Below, one piece after another: positions 1 through 9,255 of a stretch of 64,000 nucleotides of DNA. The number at the start of each line of letters is the position of its first letter. Positions within the stretch are counted from its first letter, which is position 1. Under the pieces are notes generated by a model. It was not told where the DNA came from, did no database searches, and saw nothing but the letters and a program-made list of their open reading frames with translations. The position numbers were made by a program, and so were the translations under genes. This DNA comes from Vibrio kanaloae (GTDB taxonomy: Bacteria; Pseudomonadota; Gammaproteobacteria; Enterobacterales; Vibrionaceae): the NCBI RefSeq assembly GCF_024347535.1, contig NZ_AP025498.1, positions 1,116,001 to 1,180,000 of the forward strand, read 5' to 3'.

Positions 1-1
1 T

Positions 2-466
2 GTAATTCAAATGCACGACTACCAAGCGGTAGACGTGACTGAAAAAGCAAAAGATGTGATTGTTCAGCACCCTACTCAACGTACTAATGAATGTGAAACG
101 GCTTTAGAGATGTTTGTACCGCGTTCATTGAACCGCGTATCACTGATGAACATTCTTATGGACGGCAAGTTCCGTGTTAGCGCGAAGGGCAAAGAATCAC
201 TGCGTTTTGGTAAAGAGTTCGCAGACCTTTCTGCATTAGAGCAACTTGAGTCAACATCAGAGGTCAATGCGATCGGTTGGGCTTGGTTTCAGTTTGCCCA
301 AACGCCAGGTTGGTCAAATAATCCAGCGAAAGAGTTCAACACCATTTTAGAAAACGAATGGCACGCTAACATGCCAAAATACGGTGATTTAGCAAAACCA
401 AGAACGTTGGACATAATGGCTGCTTTGAACCGTATGCGTAAGTCTCAGTTCAAATCTTCTGACTAG
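2..466 (+). CDS. Unknown protein, C-terminal part (5' end outside window)
   Basis: The frame is open to the left edge, with sense codons before the first ATG at 11, so the true start is probably outside the window. The visible 151+ residues are soluble, mixed charge, with a Trp-rich stretch (IGWAWFQFAQTPGW) near residue 95 and a basic C-terminus. I see no signal peptide, membrane segment or family motif and do not recognise it. It is followed by its own terminator, and the next gene, mrdA, begins 290 bases later, so the two are probably separate units. Confidence 0.6.
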   Translation, partial: VIQMHDYQAVDVTEKAKDVIVQHPTQRTNECETALEMFVPRSLNRVSLMNILMDGKFRVSAKGKESLRFGKEFADLSALEQLESTSEVNAIGWAWFQFAQTPGWSNNPAKEFNTILENEWHANMPKYGDLAKPRTLDIMAALNRMRKSQFKSSD

Positions 467-496
467 GTTGTCTACAAGGTAGCACTGTTTCAACTT

Positions 497-524
497 GCGG
501 CTCTCATTAATGAGGGCCGTTTTT
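497..524 (+). terminator. Rho-independent terminator
   Basis: A GC-rich imperfect hairpin (CGGC and CTCAT pairing with ATGAG and GCCG around a TA loop) is followed by a run of five T. It lies about 30 bases after the stop of the upstream gene. Confidence 0.7.
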
Positions 525-756
525 ATATGGTGTCCCTCCTTGCAATACAAACTCTATAACGATTAATACATCAATAACGCTATTTTTTACGTCGTTAACA
601 GCTTACTTATTGGGTGTGACTTAAGCCGATATCTTTCAATTAACTAAGTTATCCCAGACAATCCAAATCATGACACAGCTTTTACAATGCCCTAGTGATA
701 TTCAGATAAAGTTCAGCCTTGGAAAGTGTAACTAAATGTAACAAGTCGAGATATTG

Positions 757-2655
757 ATGAACCACAAAGGCGTAAGAATTCGTGACCATAAAAGCGAAAT
801 AAACTTGTTTCGAAACCGAGTTATCGTCGCATTTATTGGGATTTTTATTTTCACCTTCGTCTTAGTTGGAAACCTATATAGTCTCCAAGTAAAAAACTTC
901 GAAAGCTACCAAACCCGAGCGGATGGTAACAGAATCAAAGTACTGCCTATCGCTCCTGCTCGTGGGCTGATATATGATCGCAATGGCGTGTTACTGGCGG
1001 AGAACCAACTCGTCTTTGATTTGACCATGATTCCAGAGCAAACTGATGACGTTGACTTAATGCTCGAAAAACTCCACAAATTCATCCCGCGTGACCCTGA
1101 ACAGATTACTCGTTTCAAAAAACGTTATCACAACACACGTCGTTTTAAATCTGTGACTATATTGGAGAACCTAACTGAAAAAGAGATTGCAAAGTTCTCC
1201 GTTCATCAATATCAATTCCCCGGTCTATCTATCGATACCAGTTTGAAACGCTTTTATCCAAATGGTGAGGTTCTTACTCATATCTTAGGGTATGTGGCGC
1301 ACATCAATGATAGCGATCTTAGAAAGTTGGGAGAACAAGGTATAGAAGCAAATTATCAAGCGACGACCGTCATCGGTAAGCTTGGCGTTGAGCGATATTA
1401 CGAAGACATACTTCATGGCATCAAAGGTTATCAAGAGGTCGAAGTAAATAGCCGTGGGCGAATAGTCCGCACCATTGAGTACGTGCCGCCTGTTGCTGGC
1501 AAAGATATCGTGTTAAATATTGACCTTGAGCTGCAAAAATACGTCTTTGAACAACTTGATCACAGAACCGGAAGCGCGGTCATTCTCGACCCAAAAGACA
1601 ACAGCGTATTGGCGATGGCATCTAGTCCTAGCTATGATCCTAATCTCTTTGTCGATGGTATTTCTAGTAAAGACTACCAAGCCTTATTAAACGATCCAGC
1701 CCGCCCACTGGTGAATAGAACAACCTTAGGCGTGTACCCGCCCGCTTCGACCGTCAAACCCTTTATGGCCGTTGCAGGCTTACAAGAACATGTCATTTCG
1801 GAAAACACAGTGCGTAACGACCATGGTATATGGCGAATTCCCGGTTCCAAAGCAAACTCGAAAGCTTGGCGAGACTGGAAACGTTGGGGACACGGGCCTG
1901 TTGATGTAACTCGAGCGATTGAAGAATCTGTAGATTCGTTCTTCTATCAAACGGCCTTTGATTTGGGCATCGACCGCATTTCTACTTGGATGAACCGTTT
2001 TGGTTTTGGTAAACCGACAGGCATCGATATCTATGAAGAAAGTAACGCCAATATGCCGACTCGTGATTGGAAGATGATGCGTTATCGCACGCCTTGGTAC
2101 CAAGGTGATACTGTTCCTGTCGGTATTGGACAAGGTTATTGGACTTCTACTCCTCTGCAATTGGCTAAAGCGACCTCTGTTTTGGTTAATCATGGCAAGG
2201 TAATGCCTCCACATATTTTAAGAGCAACACTAGATCACGGTGAAGATTTTGATACGCAAACCCCCGTTGTGCCAAAACAGATGGAATCAATTGAAGAGGT
2301 ACCCGATGAGATTTGGGACGTACCAATTAATGCAATGAGACTGGTAAACAATGGCAGTCGAGGCAGTGGTCGAAGAGCCTTCAAGGGCGCTGAGTATGTA
2401 AGCGGTGGTAAATCGGGTACGGCACAGGTTTTCGACTTGGCAAAGGATCAGGTCTATAACTCGAAGAAGCTAGCACGCCACCTACTCGACCACGCGCTTT
2501 ATACCGCGTTTGCACCTTATGATAACCCTGAATATGTTGCGACAGTGGTTATCGAGCATGGTAACGGTGGCTCAAAAGTGGGTGCGCCATACATTCGTAA
2601 GGTACTCGATTACGCATTTGAGCATAAAAGTGGAGAAAGAAAAGATCACTCGTAG
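757..2655 (+). CDS. mrdA: Penicillin-binding protein 2, peptidoglycan transpeptidase
   Basis: Class B PBP that cross-links peptidoglycan during lateral wall growth, anchored in the inner membrane with a periplasmic catalytic domain. One N-terminal membrane segment spans about residues 24-43. The three transpeptidase motifs are intact: S331-T-V-K334, S391-V-D393 and K552-S-G-T555, at nearly the same positions as in E. coli PBP2. Length (632 aa) is normal. ATG at 757 is preferred to the TTG one codon earlier because it matches the family N-terminus. In most gamma-proteobacteria mrdA sits beside rodA, rlpA and dacA; here it is alone, so it may be an additional PBP2 copy rather than the primary Rod-complex enzyme. 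Confidence 0.92.
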   Translation: MNHKGVRIRDHKSEINLFRNRVIVAFIGIFIFTFVLVGNLYSLQVKNFESYQTRADGNRIKVLPIAPARGLIYDRNGVLLAENQLVFDLTMIPEQTDDVDLMLEKLHKFIPRDPEQITRFKKRYHNTRRFKSVTILENLTEKEIAKFSVHQYQFPGLSIDTSLKRFYPNGEVLTHILGYVAHINDSDLRKLGEQGIEANYQATTVIGKLGVERYYEDILHGIKGYQEVEVNSRGRIVRTIEYVPPVAGKDIVLNIDLELQKYVFEQLDHRTGSAVILDPKDNSVLAMASSPSYDPNLFVDGISSKDYQALLNDPARPLVNRTTLGVYPPASTVKPFMAVAGLQEHVISENTVRNDHGIWRIPGSKANSKAWRDWKRWGHGPVDVTRAIEESVDSFFYQTAFDLGIDRISTWMNRFGFGKPTGIDIYEESNANMPTRDWKMMRYRTPWYQGDTVPVGIGQGYWTSTPLQLAKATSVLVNHGKVMPPHILRATLDHGEDFDTQTPVVPKQMESIEEVPDEIWDVPINAMRLVNNGSRGSGRRAFKGAEYVSGGKSGTAQVFDLAKDQVYNSKKLARHLLDHALYTAFAPYDNPEYVATVVIEHGNGGSKVGAPYIRKVLDYAFEHKSGERKDHS

Positions 2656-2662
2656 TGAAAAC

Positions 2663-2699
2663 AAAGCCCCCATTGGTATCACTCACAATGGGGGGCTTT
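2663..2699. terminator. Bidirectional terminator between mrdA and the DnaJ-related gene
   Basis: AAAGCCCCCATTG pairs with CAATGGGGGGCTTT around a 10-base loop, with A and T runs on the two sides. It lies between convergent genes and can serve both. Confidence 0.8.
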
Positions 2700-2736
2700 C
2701 TATTAGAGGTAACCCACGCAGGTAAGTGCTTTTCAA

Positions 2737-3375
2737 TTATGAACTTCGTAGTACGTGCCATGCTTCACAGAGCGTCTGAAACTTGGAGGTATTGCCCTCA
2801 TCTCTATCCGGATGCCAACGCAGTGCAAGGCGTCTCCATCGCTTTCGAATATCTTGTTGAGTCGCATCCAGTGGTAACTCGAATAAACTGAGCGCATTGC
2901 TTCTGTCCATATCCGTTTCGCTGCCACCGACAAACTTCTTGTAGCGCGTCCAAAACTCATTCAACAGTCGCTTTACTTCACCCTCATCAGCTTCATAGTT
3001 AAGCCAATTGACATAGTAATCACGCAGTGGGTCTTCAAGATCGATTGTATGAGTGCTGCCATGATAACGTCCGTTCATCAATTCAATGTCCATGGCTTGA
3101 ACCTGAAGCCAGCTGTCAGGGTATAAGGTGTCTTGCAACTGATAGAGGGCATTCATGATTAAGAAGTTTTTTTTGAATAGATCTTTTTCAGGCACGGGAT
3201 CTAAGACTGGCACCAAGCCGAGATCGTTGAGATGCGCCGCCAAGGTATGCACTTTCCATCCACTCGGTTGTTGCTTAAGCACCTCCAGAATAGGCCAAAG
3301 CAAAGGGTTCTCCATATGTGCCTGAAAAGTGGACCTAATACCTTGATGATTTGATGTAGCTGCTTTGTCAGACAT
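2737..3375 (-). CDS. DnaJ-related protein (N-terminal DNAJ_related domain plus C-terminal J domain)
   Basis: 212-aa protein with a J domain at the extreme C-terminus, residues about 164-212, containing the HPD tripeptide near residues 188-190 that stimulates the ATPase of DnaK-type Hsp70s. The first 150 residues resemble the region usually found ahead of such a C-terminal J domain (DNAJ_related family). No Gly/Phe region or zinc fingers are present, so it is a type III J protein, probably a specialised co-chaperone. The start is uncertain: an internal ATG 20 codons in (MENPLLW) has an AGG at suitable spacing, whereas the first ATG has no clear ribosome binding site. Its substrate is unknown. 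Confidence 0.8.
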   Translation of the reverse strand: MSDKAATSNHQGIRSTFQAHMENPLLWPILEVLKQQPSGWKVHTLAAHLNDLGLVPVLDPVPEKDLFKKNFLIMNALYQLQDTLYPDSWLQVQAMDIELMNGRYHGSTHTIDLEDPLRDYYVNWLNYEADEGEVKRLLNEFWTRYKKFVGGSETDMDRSNALSLFELPLDATQQDIRKRWRRLALRWHPDRDEGNTSKFQTLCEAWHVLRSS

Positions 3376-3490
3376 AATTAAGTAAGCCTATTGACGTATA
3401 TATTGAAGTAACTTGTTAATTGAAATCGATTCATGGTCACTTGTCGAGGTTCAAACAAATTAAATTCCACACAGTTAGACGTGTAAAAAC

Positions 3491-3515
3491 CAAAAAAGCC
3501 AGCTTTACGCTGGCT
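3491..3515 (-). terminator. Rho-independent terminator of the oxygenase gene
   Basis: AGCCAGC pairs with GCTGGCT around a five-base loop. Read on the minus strand it is followed by a run of six T. It lies 25 bases past the stop of the gene at 3541-4380. Confidence 0.8.
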
Positions 3516-3540
3516 CCTTACAATATACAATTAAGACGAA

Positions 3541-4380
3541 TTAGATAACACCAAGTTCTCTTAATCGCTCCATTAGGTATTCGTTCGCCGTGTACTTTTC
3601 AGAGAGTACCACTTCTGGTTTCGGATGAAGGAAAAGTGGTAGAGAAATACGTGATTTCTCTTGACGCGCACCCGATGGGTTAATTACGCGATGAGTTGTC
3701 GATGGGAAGTAACCACCTGATGCTTCTTGAAGCATATCACCAATGTTGATGATCATGTTGCCGAAATCACATGGCACATCTAACCACTCATCATTCTGTG
3801 CTTTAACTTGTAGGCCAGGCTCGTTCGATGCAGGCAGGATAGTCAATAGGTTAATGTCTTCATGAGCAGCAGCACGGATTGCACCTGGTTCTTCATCACC
3901 TTGCATTGGTGGGTAGTGAAGTACGCGAAGCAAGGTCTGTTGACTACCATTGATCATTTCAGAAAGTGCGATTGAGAACTTCTCTTGTACTTCTTGTGGT
4001 GCGTGCGCTTCAACCCAGCCTAGAAGCTCTTGAGCAAATGCGTTTGCGCGTTGGTAGTAATCTAGAATCTGTTCTTTCAGCGGTTCAGGAACCTGACCCC
4101 ACGGGTAGACATGAAAGTACTCTTTAATATCTTTTACAGTGTGTCCCTTTGCAACTTCCGACACTGAAGGGGGAAAATATCCATCTTGTGTTTCAACATT
4201 AAAGTGGAAGTTTTCTTTCTCTTCAGAAATGAAGAATTGGTACCAGTTTTCGTAAATTGACTCAACAAGCTCTTTTGGGATCGGGTGGTTTTTTAGTACG
4301 CCAAATCCAGTTTCACGTAGGGAGCGAACAAATTGTTCCGCTGCGTCGTCAGCAAGATAATCGACAGTTTCCAGTTTCAT
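3541..4380 (-). CDS. Isopenicillin N synthase-like 2-oxoglutarate/Fe(II) dioxygenase
   Basis: Soluble 279-aa oxygenase of the isopenicillin N synthase family. The iron ligands are visible as H173-x-D175 and H230, and R244 in an RxS motif should bind the 2-oxoglutarate carboxylate. The N-terminal part matches the DIOX_N region (GFGVLKNHPI). The substrate cannot be told from sequence; relatives hydroxylate or desaturate small molecules. It has its own terminator and is divergent from the gene at 4580, so it is probably monocistronic. Confidence 0.85.
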   Translation of the reverse strand: MKLETVDYLADDAAEQFVRSLRETGFGVLKNHPIPKELVESIYENWYQFFISEEKENFHFNVETQDGYFPPSVSEVAKGHTVKDIKEYFHVYPWGQVPEPLKEQILDYYQRANAFAQELLGWVEAHAPQEVQEKFSIALSEMINGSQQTLLRVLHYPPMQGDEEPGAIRAAAHEDINLLTILPASNEPGLQVKAQNDEWLDVPCDFGNMIINIGDMLQEASGGYFPSTTHRVINPSGARQEKSRISLPLFLHPKPEVVLSEKYTANEYLMERLRELGVI

Positions 4381-4579
4381 GGCTTTCTTTCTTGTTATGT
4401 AGTGATTCAGGGATTTTATGGTTCGCTTTGCTGTAAATCAAACTTTTGTGAAACTCTCGCAATCGTTTGTCTAGATACTGGGCTATAACGCTTATTTTCA
4501 ACAGGTTTGGTAAATCAAACCCAATTGAACGGCGTTCATTATTATGTAACTATATCTAAAAATTCTACGAGAGATTGAT

Positions 4580-5185
4580 ATGACAACAACGCCTCTTGCT
4601 AAAAATATCCCCTTGCTGTCACTGACAGCTCTTTACCTTACTGTATTTCTATTCTCTGCTATTGAACCTTTTTCAAGAGCGGTATGGATTGCAGAAATCA
4701 CCCCCGCCCTTGGTATTCTTGCCGGTATATGGTGGCTTTCTACCAAGCTCACCTTTTCAAAGACGGCTTACGTTCTAATGTTTATTTGGCTAGCTCTACA
4801 CACAATTGGTGCCAAATACACCTTCGCAGAAGTGCCCTTTGATTGGTTTAACAACATGATAGGCTCTGATCGCAATAATTTTGATCGAGTCGCTCATTTT
4901 GCTATTGGTCTTTATGCTTACCCGCTCGCTGAATATTTGATTCGTAAGAAACTAGCTCAACCTGTGTTGGCGTGTTTCTTTGCTCTGTTTGCCATCATGA
5001 GTGTTGCAGCAGGTTATGAGATTATTGAGTGGTGGTACGCGGAAATTGCAGGTGGCGATGAAGGTATCGCATTCCTTGGGTCACAAGGTGATATTTGGGA
5101 TGCTCAGAAAGACATGCTTTGCGATACAACTGGAGCAATAGTCTCGTTGGTACTTCTCAAGCTTCAAGAGCGAGTTAGAGCTTAG
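4580..5185 (+). CDS. YjdF/DUF2238 family inner-membrane protein
   Basis: 201-aa membrane protein with about six hydrophobic segments and the family signature DRNNFDRVAHFAIG near residue 98, followed by an acidic GDxWDAQKDM motif near residue 175. These mark the DUF2238 (E. coli YjdF) family, whose function is not established. A strong terminator follows. ATG at 4580 has GAGA about 8 bases upstream. Confidence 0.8.
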   Translation: MTTTPLAKNIPLLSLTALYLTVFLFSAIEPFSRAVWIAEITPALGILAGIWWLSTKLTFSKTAYVLMFIWLALHTIGAKYTFAEVPFDWFNNMIGSDRNNFDRVAHFAIGLYAYPLAEYLIRKKLAQPVLACFFALFAIMSVAAGYEIIEWWYAEIAGGDEGIAFLGSQGDIWDAQKDMLCDTTGAIVSLVLLKLQERVRA

Positions 5186-5229
5186 TAGTTCGTGGATAGC
5201 TCTCTCAACTTCTTGCTTATAAGTTATTT

Positions 5230-5261
5230 AAATGCCACACACAAACTGTGTCGTGGCATTT
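5230..5261. terminator. Bidirectional terminator
   Basis: AAATGCCAC and ACACA pair with TGTGT and GTGGCATTT, with one bulged C and a three-base loop. It sits between the convergent yjdF-like gene and the zinc-ribbon gene, with A/T runs on both sides. Confidence 0.8.
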
Positions 5262-5269
5262 GTTCTTTT

Positions 5270-5521
5270 CTACTTCATAGTCACCTTGCCACCCACAAAC
5301 TTGTAGGCTGGCGTACCTCGAACCAAGGTATCTCGCGCAAATTCAATCCCGCATTCAGGGCATACACATGGCTCTTTAGTGAAATCTTCAACAATACGTT
5401 CCTTAAAACACTTCACGAGTGCACCTTTGCCACCTTTCCGATACTTAAAAAGTTGCGTTTTGCATTTCGCACAGAAAATCTGAACCGTTTTGGTCGGTTG
5501 TTTCTTGTTTGGTTTAGCCAT
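5270..5521 (-). CDS. Small zinc-ribbon protein of unknown function
   Basis: 83-aa basic protein. Two CxxC pairs (CAKC near residue 17, CPEC near residue 54) plus a single Cys between them suggest a zinc ribbon, and the lysine-rich N-terminus suggests nucleic acid or ribosome contact. It starts 22 bases after the stop of the EamA gene on the same strand and is followed by a terminator, so it is probably the last gene of the sgrR-like/eamA unit. Function not recognised. Confidence 0.7.
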   Translation of the reverse strand: MAKPNKKQPTKTVQIFCAKCKTQLFKYRKGGKGALVKCFKERIVEDFTKEPCVCPECGIEFARDTLVRGTPAYKFVGGKVTMK

Positions 5522-5542
5522 AGAAGTTAATGATTGAACTCT

Positions 5543-6454
5543 TTATTTCTTAAGTTTAGGTGCGACAAGTACCAAGCTTATCCCAAGTAGAATGACGGTC
5601 GAAGAGATAACAAATTGCATAGTGACCGGCTCGGACAAGAGTAAGACTCCACCAAGTGTTGCGATAACAGGAACAGAGAGTTGCGCGATGGATGCAACAA
5701 CGGTGTTTAGTTTCTTCACAACGTAATACCACAAGCTATAACCCACGCCAGAGGCCACGGCTCCCGACAATACTGCGTAAATCAAACCTTGTTTGGTTAT
5801 GGATATTTGTTCCGTGACGCTCGGAATGAAGGCTAGGAGACTTAACAATGCAAGAATGACTAATGAACCAAAACCAAAATTGGCCGTAGTCGATTGAAGT
5901 GCGTTTGTCGATTTCTTGCCTGCCAGTGTGTAAATGCCCCACCCAACCCCAGCTAAAGCCATTAATATTATGGAGATTAGATCCGATGAGCCTGTCGACT
6001 CTGTCGGCATTAATAAGTAAATGAGCCCCATAACAGACAATAAACACCCAACCCACTCAAGCGATGACATTCTGTTACCAGCTAACAGGTGTGCAGCAAT
6101 CATTGTGAATTGCACCGCGACAAACAATACCAAAGCACCAAGCCCTGCTCCTAGCGTTAAGTAAGCAAACGAGAAGCCGAACATATAAACCAGTAGAGTC
6201 AATATCGCGGTTAGATCAAACTGAGTGCGAACCTTGGTATAGATCGATGTGTTACTGTCTGATGCTTTAATTTGTTTGCGCTTAGCGTTTGAAGATAAGG
6301 TTAATAAAATCAACAAAGTGAGTGCTCCCGATAACATACGCACGATCGAAAAACTCAAAGGATCAATCGTTTGATCCATTAAGGCCCAACGACACAATAC
6401 TGAATTGGCCGCAAATGCCACCAGCGTAATGAATGTGATAATCACGGTTTGCAT
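5543..6454 (-). CDS. EamA/DMT family transporter (drug/metabolite exporter)
   Basis: 303-aa inner-membrane protein with ten predicted hydrophobic helices in two homologous halves of five, the EamA arrangement. Typical family features are the GYSLWYYVVKK stretch in the second half and the SxxAQLSVPVIATLGG helix 9 region. Relatives export amino acids or other small metabolites; the substrate is unknown here. AGGAC seven bases before the ATG supports the start. It follows the SgrR-like regulator by 31 bases on the same strand, so it is likely co-transcribed and a plausible target of that regulator. Confidence 0.85.
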   Translation of the reverse strand: MQTVIITFITLVAFAANSVLCRWALMDQTIDPLSFSIVRMLSGALTLLILLTLSSNAKRKQIKASDSNTSIYTKVRTQFDLTAILTLLVYMFGFSFAYLTLGAGLGALVLFVAVQFTMIAAHLLAGNRMSSLEWVGCLLSVMGLIYLLMPTESTGSSDLISIILMALAGVGWGIYTLAGKKSTNALQSTTANFGFGSLVILALLSLLAFIPSVTEQISITKQGLIYAVLSGAVASGVGYSLWYYVVKKLNTVVASIAQLSVPVIATLGGVLLLSEPVTMQFVISSTVILLGISLVLVAPKLKK

Positions 6455-6484
6455 TGAGTTGTCCTAATCGAGTTATCTCGGGGC

Positions 6485-8176
6485 TCAGTCAACTTCAGGT
6501 TTTACCCAAACTTGGCTAAAGTCGAACCACCCTAATGCATTACACTTAGCGTTTTGCAGTGTACCACATTGGTCTTTGTTTACGCCTAACCAACAGTGGA
6601 ACATCGGTATCAATTGATTACTTTGTACGAGTTGTTTACCAAGTTGTCTTGCTGGAAATTGTTCAAACTCACCGGATCGCCAACGATCAATCATATGGCA
6701 CCACTGATCAAAGTCTTCCGCAGGGCTCGATTCATCCAGAAAGCTGTAGTCCATCAACCAGCAGGCCAACGCGTCATCTCGGTTGTTGGCAATACCCATT
6801 GGGTTAATCCAGATATCAACATTGTCGGCATGTGGAGGATCGGTTTCGTAACCGAAAAGTTCAACATCAACATTGTATTGCTTCAATACAGTGACAATGG
6901 CTCTAGCAAGTGTTGGGAACATTGGGTGTTGGCATTGATACGCCAATTTTATGCTTGGCTTAACACTTGCTGGTGGACAAACAGGTACCTTTAACTTGAT
7001 GTCATACCAACCGGGTTTGATCCCGTAAGCATGTAACACACCCAAGTCTATAACTGTCTCTTTTGGAATATGGACAAACAAGTCAGAGGCATTCAACGCG
7101 TTCGACAGAAACTCTGCCCATGCTGGATCTTGTGCAATGCCCTTTTTTCTATTCAACAGCAAATACGTACAGCCCGGATCAAGTTCTACTTCATCGCTAT
7201 CACCACGATCAGCCATTATTGGTTTAGAAAGGCTTGGGTAAACCATCGACGAATAGGCTTCATCAACAACCCAAACTTCCACCCGATCGATCAACGGCCT
7301 AAAACCAAAGTATCCATTGAAAGCCGTTAGAACGAGTTGTTTTTCGTCATTCTTTTCAATGCGATACGGGCCAGTACCAATTGGACGAATATCGTAATCT
7401 TCACCACGTAAAATCATCGGCAGAGTCACTTTTGCGACTGATTCGGTGAGCGCGAGGGGGAAATATTTATCTGGACGCGTTAGAAAGACATCAACCACAC
7501 AATTTGCAGGTGATGAGACATCTTTAATATGAGAGAACATATTGAGCGGTTCGAGTAAAAGCAGCGTGTCCACGACGTGACTCGTCAATAGCGGTTCGCC
7601 ATTATGAAAACGGACGCCCGGCCGCAAGAAGAATCGCCATTGATTGTCGTTAATCTTTTGCCATGAATGCGCGAGATCAGGCTGTAGCTGATCGTTCTCA
7701 TCTAAGCGAGTTAACCCACTGAATACCTGACAAGCGATGTGTTGCTCAGAACGTCGCATCGATTTGGTTGGATTGAGCATGGAGAGCGGACGGTAGTAAG
7801 GTAAACGAATAACTTGTTCACCTTCTTGGTACTGAACGCCCAGGTAATTTTGAATAACTTGAGTAAGCTTTGCGGCATTGTGGTCAAGTACCGATAGCGC
7901 TTGCCCGATTTTACCTTCTTCTAAGTAGCGGCGTGCTAAGTTTTCACTAACATCGCACCGATTTTGCTTAAAGATAAGTTGAGACAATTTACCGCGACCC
8001 GCTGCAGGTAACCACTCTACCCAACCTTCTTCTTCAAGCTTGTTCAGTACCATTCTGGCATTACGACGCGTACAACAGAGCACATCTGTTATGTCGTCGA
8101 GCTGAACATCAGAATCTTTACCATCGAAGTATTCAAACAGAGTTTCAAATTGAACGCGAAGTCTTGGGCTGCTCAT
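6485..8176 (-). CDS. SgrR-like transcriptional regulator (HTH plus solute-binding domain)
   Basis: 563-aa protein. Residues 1-115 form an SgrR-type winged-helix domain (DVLCCTRRNARMVLNKLEEEGW as helix-turn-helix region), and about 165-560 are a periplasmic-binding-like SBP_bac_5 domain (PYYRPLSML, RFFLRPGVRFHNGEPL) used as a cytoplasmic sensor. E. coli SgrR responds to glucose-phosphate stress and activates the small RNA SgrS and setA. No SgrS-like RNA is visible upstream here, and the adjacent gene is an EamA exporter rather than setA, so this is a family member whose effector may differ. Initiates a probable three-gene unit. Confidence 0.85.
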   Translation of the reverse strand: MSSPRLRVQFETLFEYFDGKDSDVQLDDITDVLCCTRRNARMVLNKLEEEGWVEWLPAAGRGKLSQLIFKQNRCDVSENLARRYLEEGKIGQALSVLDHNAAKLTQVIQNYLGVQYQEGEQVIRLPYYRPLSMLNPTKSMRRSEQHIACQVFSGLTRLDENDQLQPDLAHSWQKINDNQWRFFLRPGVRFHNGEPLLTSHVVDTLLLLEPLNMFSHIKDVSSPANCVVDVFLTRPDKYFPLALTESVAKVTLPMILRGEDYDIRPIGTGPYRIEKNDEKQLVLTAFNGYFGFRPLIDRVEVWVVDEAYSSMVYPSLSKPIMADRGDSDEVELDPGCTYLLLNRKKGIAQDPAWAEFLSNALNASDLFVHIPKETVIDLGVLHAYGIKPGWYDIKLKVPVCPPASVKPSIKLAYQCQHPMFPTLARAIVTVLKQYNVDVELFGYETDPPHADNVDIWINPMGIANNRDDALACWLMDYSFLDESSPAEDFDQWCHMIDRWRSGEFEQFPARQLGKQLVQSNQLIPMFHCWLGVNKDQCGTLQNAKCNALGWFDFSQVWVKPEVD

Positions 8177-8339
8177 AAAGAGGAAAACTTATTCAAAGGA
8201 TATTGAATTCAGTTTCCCTATTTTATGAGCCAAAATCAATCGGACTTATGCTATTTTACGGAGATATTGCGAATATGGTTTAGTTTAGTGGCCTTTATAG
8301 AGAGGAAAAAGCGGAAATAAACGCAGTTATAACCAGTAA

Positions 8340-8573
8340 TTACATCACATCGCAGCCGATTTCATTGGCGATGTCACGAAGCTGTTGTTCGTTGTCTAAT
8401 TTTATTGACCATTTGCACTCAGAGCCATTAGCCGAAATCACGTTTGCCCCTTTTCCGATCAGCTGAATTGCATCAACTTGAGCTTGCAATGTGACTCGAT
8501 GCTCTCCATCCAAACGAACAACCAACTCATGCGCCGTTGCGATGACTTTTCCACTTTTAAACGTTATGACCAT
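8340..8573 (-). CDS. DUF3389 family protein
   Basis: 77-aa soluble protein with beta-rich sequence and the conserved stretch VTLQAQVDAIQLIGKGANV. It resembles the DUF3389 family, small proteins common in Vibrionaceae and of unknown role. AGAGAAA precedes the ATG. It sits alone between the SgrR-like gene and a thioesterase on the same strand, 90 bases after the thioesterase stop, so it may be co-transcribed with the latter. Confidence 0.7.
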   Translation of the reverse strand: MVITFKSGKVIATAHELVVRLDGEHRVTLQAQVDAIQLIGKGANVISANGSECKWSIKLDNEQQLRDIANEIGCDVM

Positions 8574-8662
8574 GGATTTCTCTAACTAAAATAAACAGTG
8601 TGTAAATGAGGTTTAATCAGGTGTGGTTAGGATGATTACTATGCCTCACCTTGCTCGCAGAA

Positions 8663-9088
8663 CTAACGTTTATGCTTTTTCACTGCGATGGTCAAACGGC
8701 TTGTGCAAACCAAGCGTTGACGTTCATCAGTGATGTTTATCTGCCATACTTGAGTAGATACGCCCAAGTGAATAGGCTCGGCAGTGCCGATAACGTGCCC
8801 TTCGCGCATTGATCTTACATGGTTAGCGTTGATGTCTAGCCCTACGCAATAGTAACCATCGGGTACGCAGAAGTTTGCTGCTAGTGACCCCAGCGTTTCG
8901 GCTAAAACTACCGATGCGCCGCCATGAAGCATACCGAGTGGTTGGTGGGTGAAATGACAAACCGGCATGGTTGCCACCAAGGAGTTATCGTTAACCTCAG
9001 TGTAAACAATGTTGAGGTGCTCAATTAAGGTATTTTTTGAGGTCGCGTTGAAGATCTCTAGATCAACGGGCTTTTTCCAAATACTCAT
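8663..9088 (-). CDS. Hotdog-fold thioesterase (MenI/YdiI-PaaI type)
   Basis: 141-aa single hotdog-domain acyl-CoA thioesterase. The active-site segment MLHGGASVVLAETLGS (residues about 53-68) carries the conserved HGG and the catalytic glutamate expected in YdiI/EntH relatives. Such enzymes hydrolyse 1,4-dihydroxy-2-naphthoyl-CoA in menaquinone synthesis or aromatic/aliphatic acyl-CoAs; the sequence does not decide between them. AAGGA before the ATG supports the start. Confidence 0.82.
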   Translation of the reverse strand: MSIWKKPVDLEIFNATSKNTLIEHLNIVYTEVNDNSLVATMPVCHFTHQPLGMLHGGASVVLAETLGSLAANFCVPDGYYCVGLDINANHVRSMREGHVIGTAEPIHLGVSTQVWQINITDERQRLVCTSRLTIAVKKHKR

Positions 9089-9255
9089 GTGGGTTCCTTA
9101 ATTATTACTTTGTTAGTGCGTGAGCCTCTTTGATTAACACTAATGGTGTTCTAGCGATAATAATGGTCTTAAAGACAATAGTTATCTTACAGCTATTAGT
9201 TATTACGCAAGTTGATGTTAACATGCATAAAAACCGAATACACAGAGGATATTGT

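Noticed and set aside
8177..8339. SgrS small RNA expected next to an sgrR gene
   Set aside because: No terminator hairpin with a T run and no ptsG-pairing sequence were seen.
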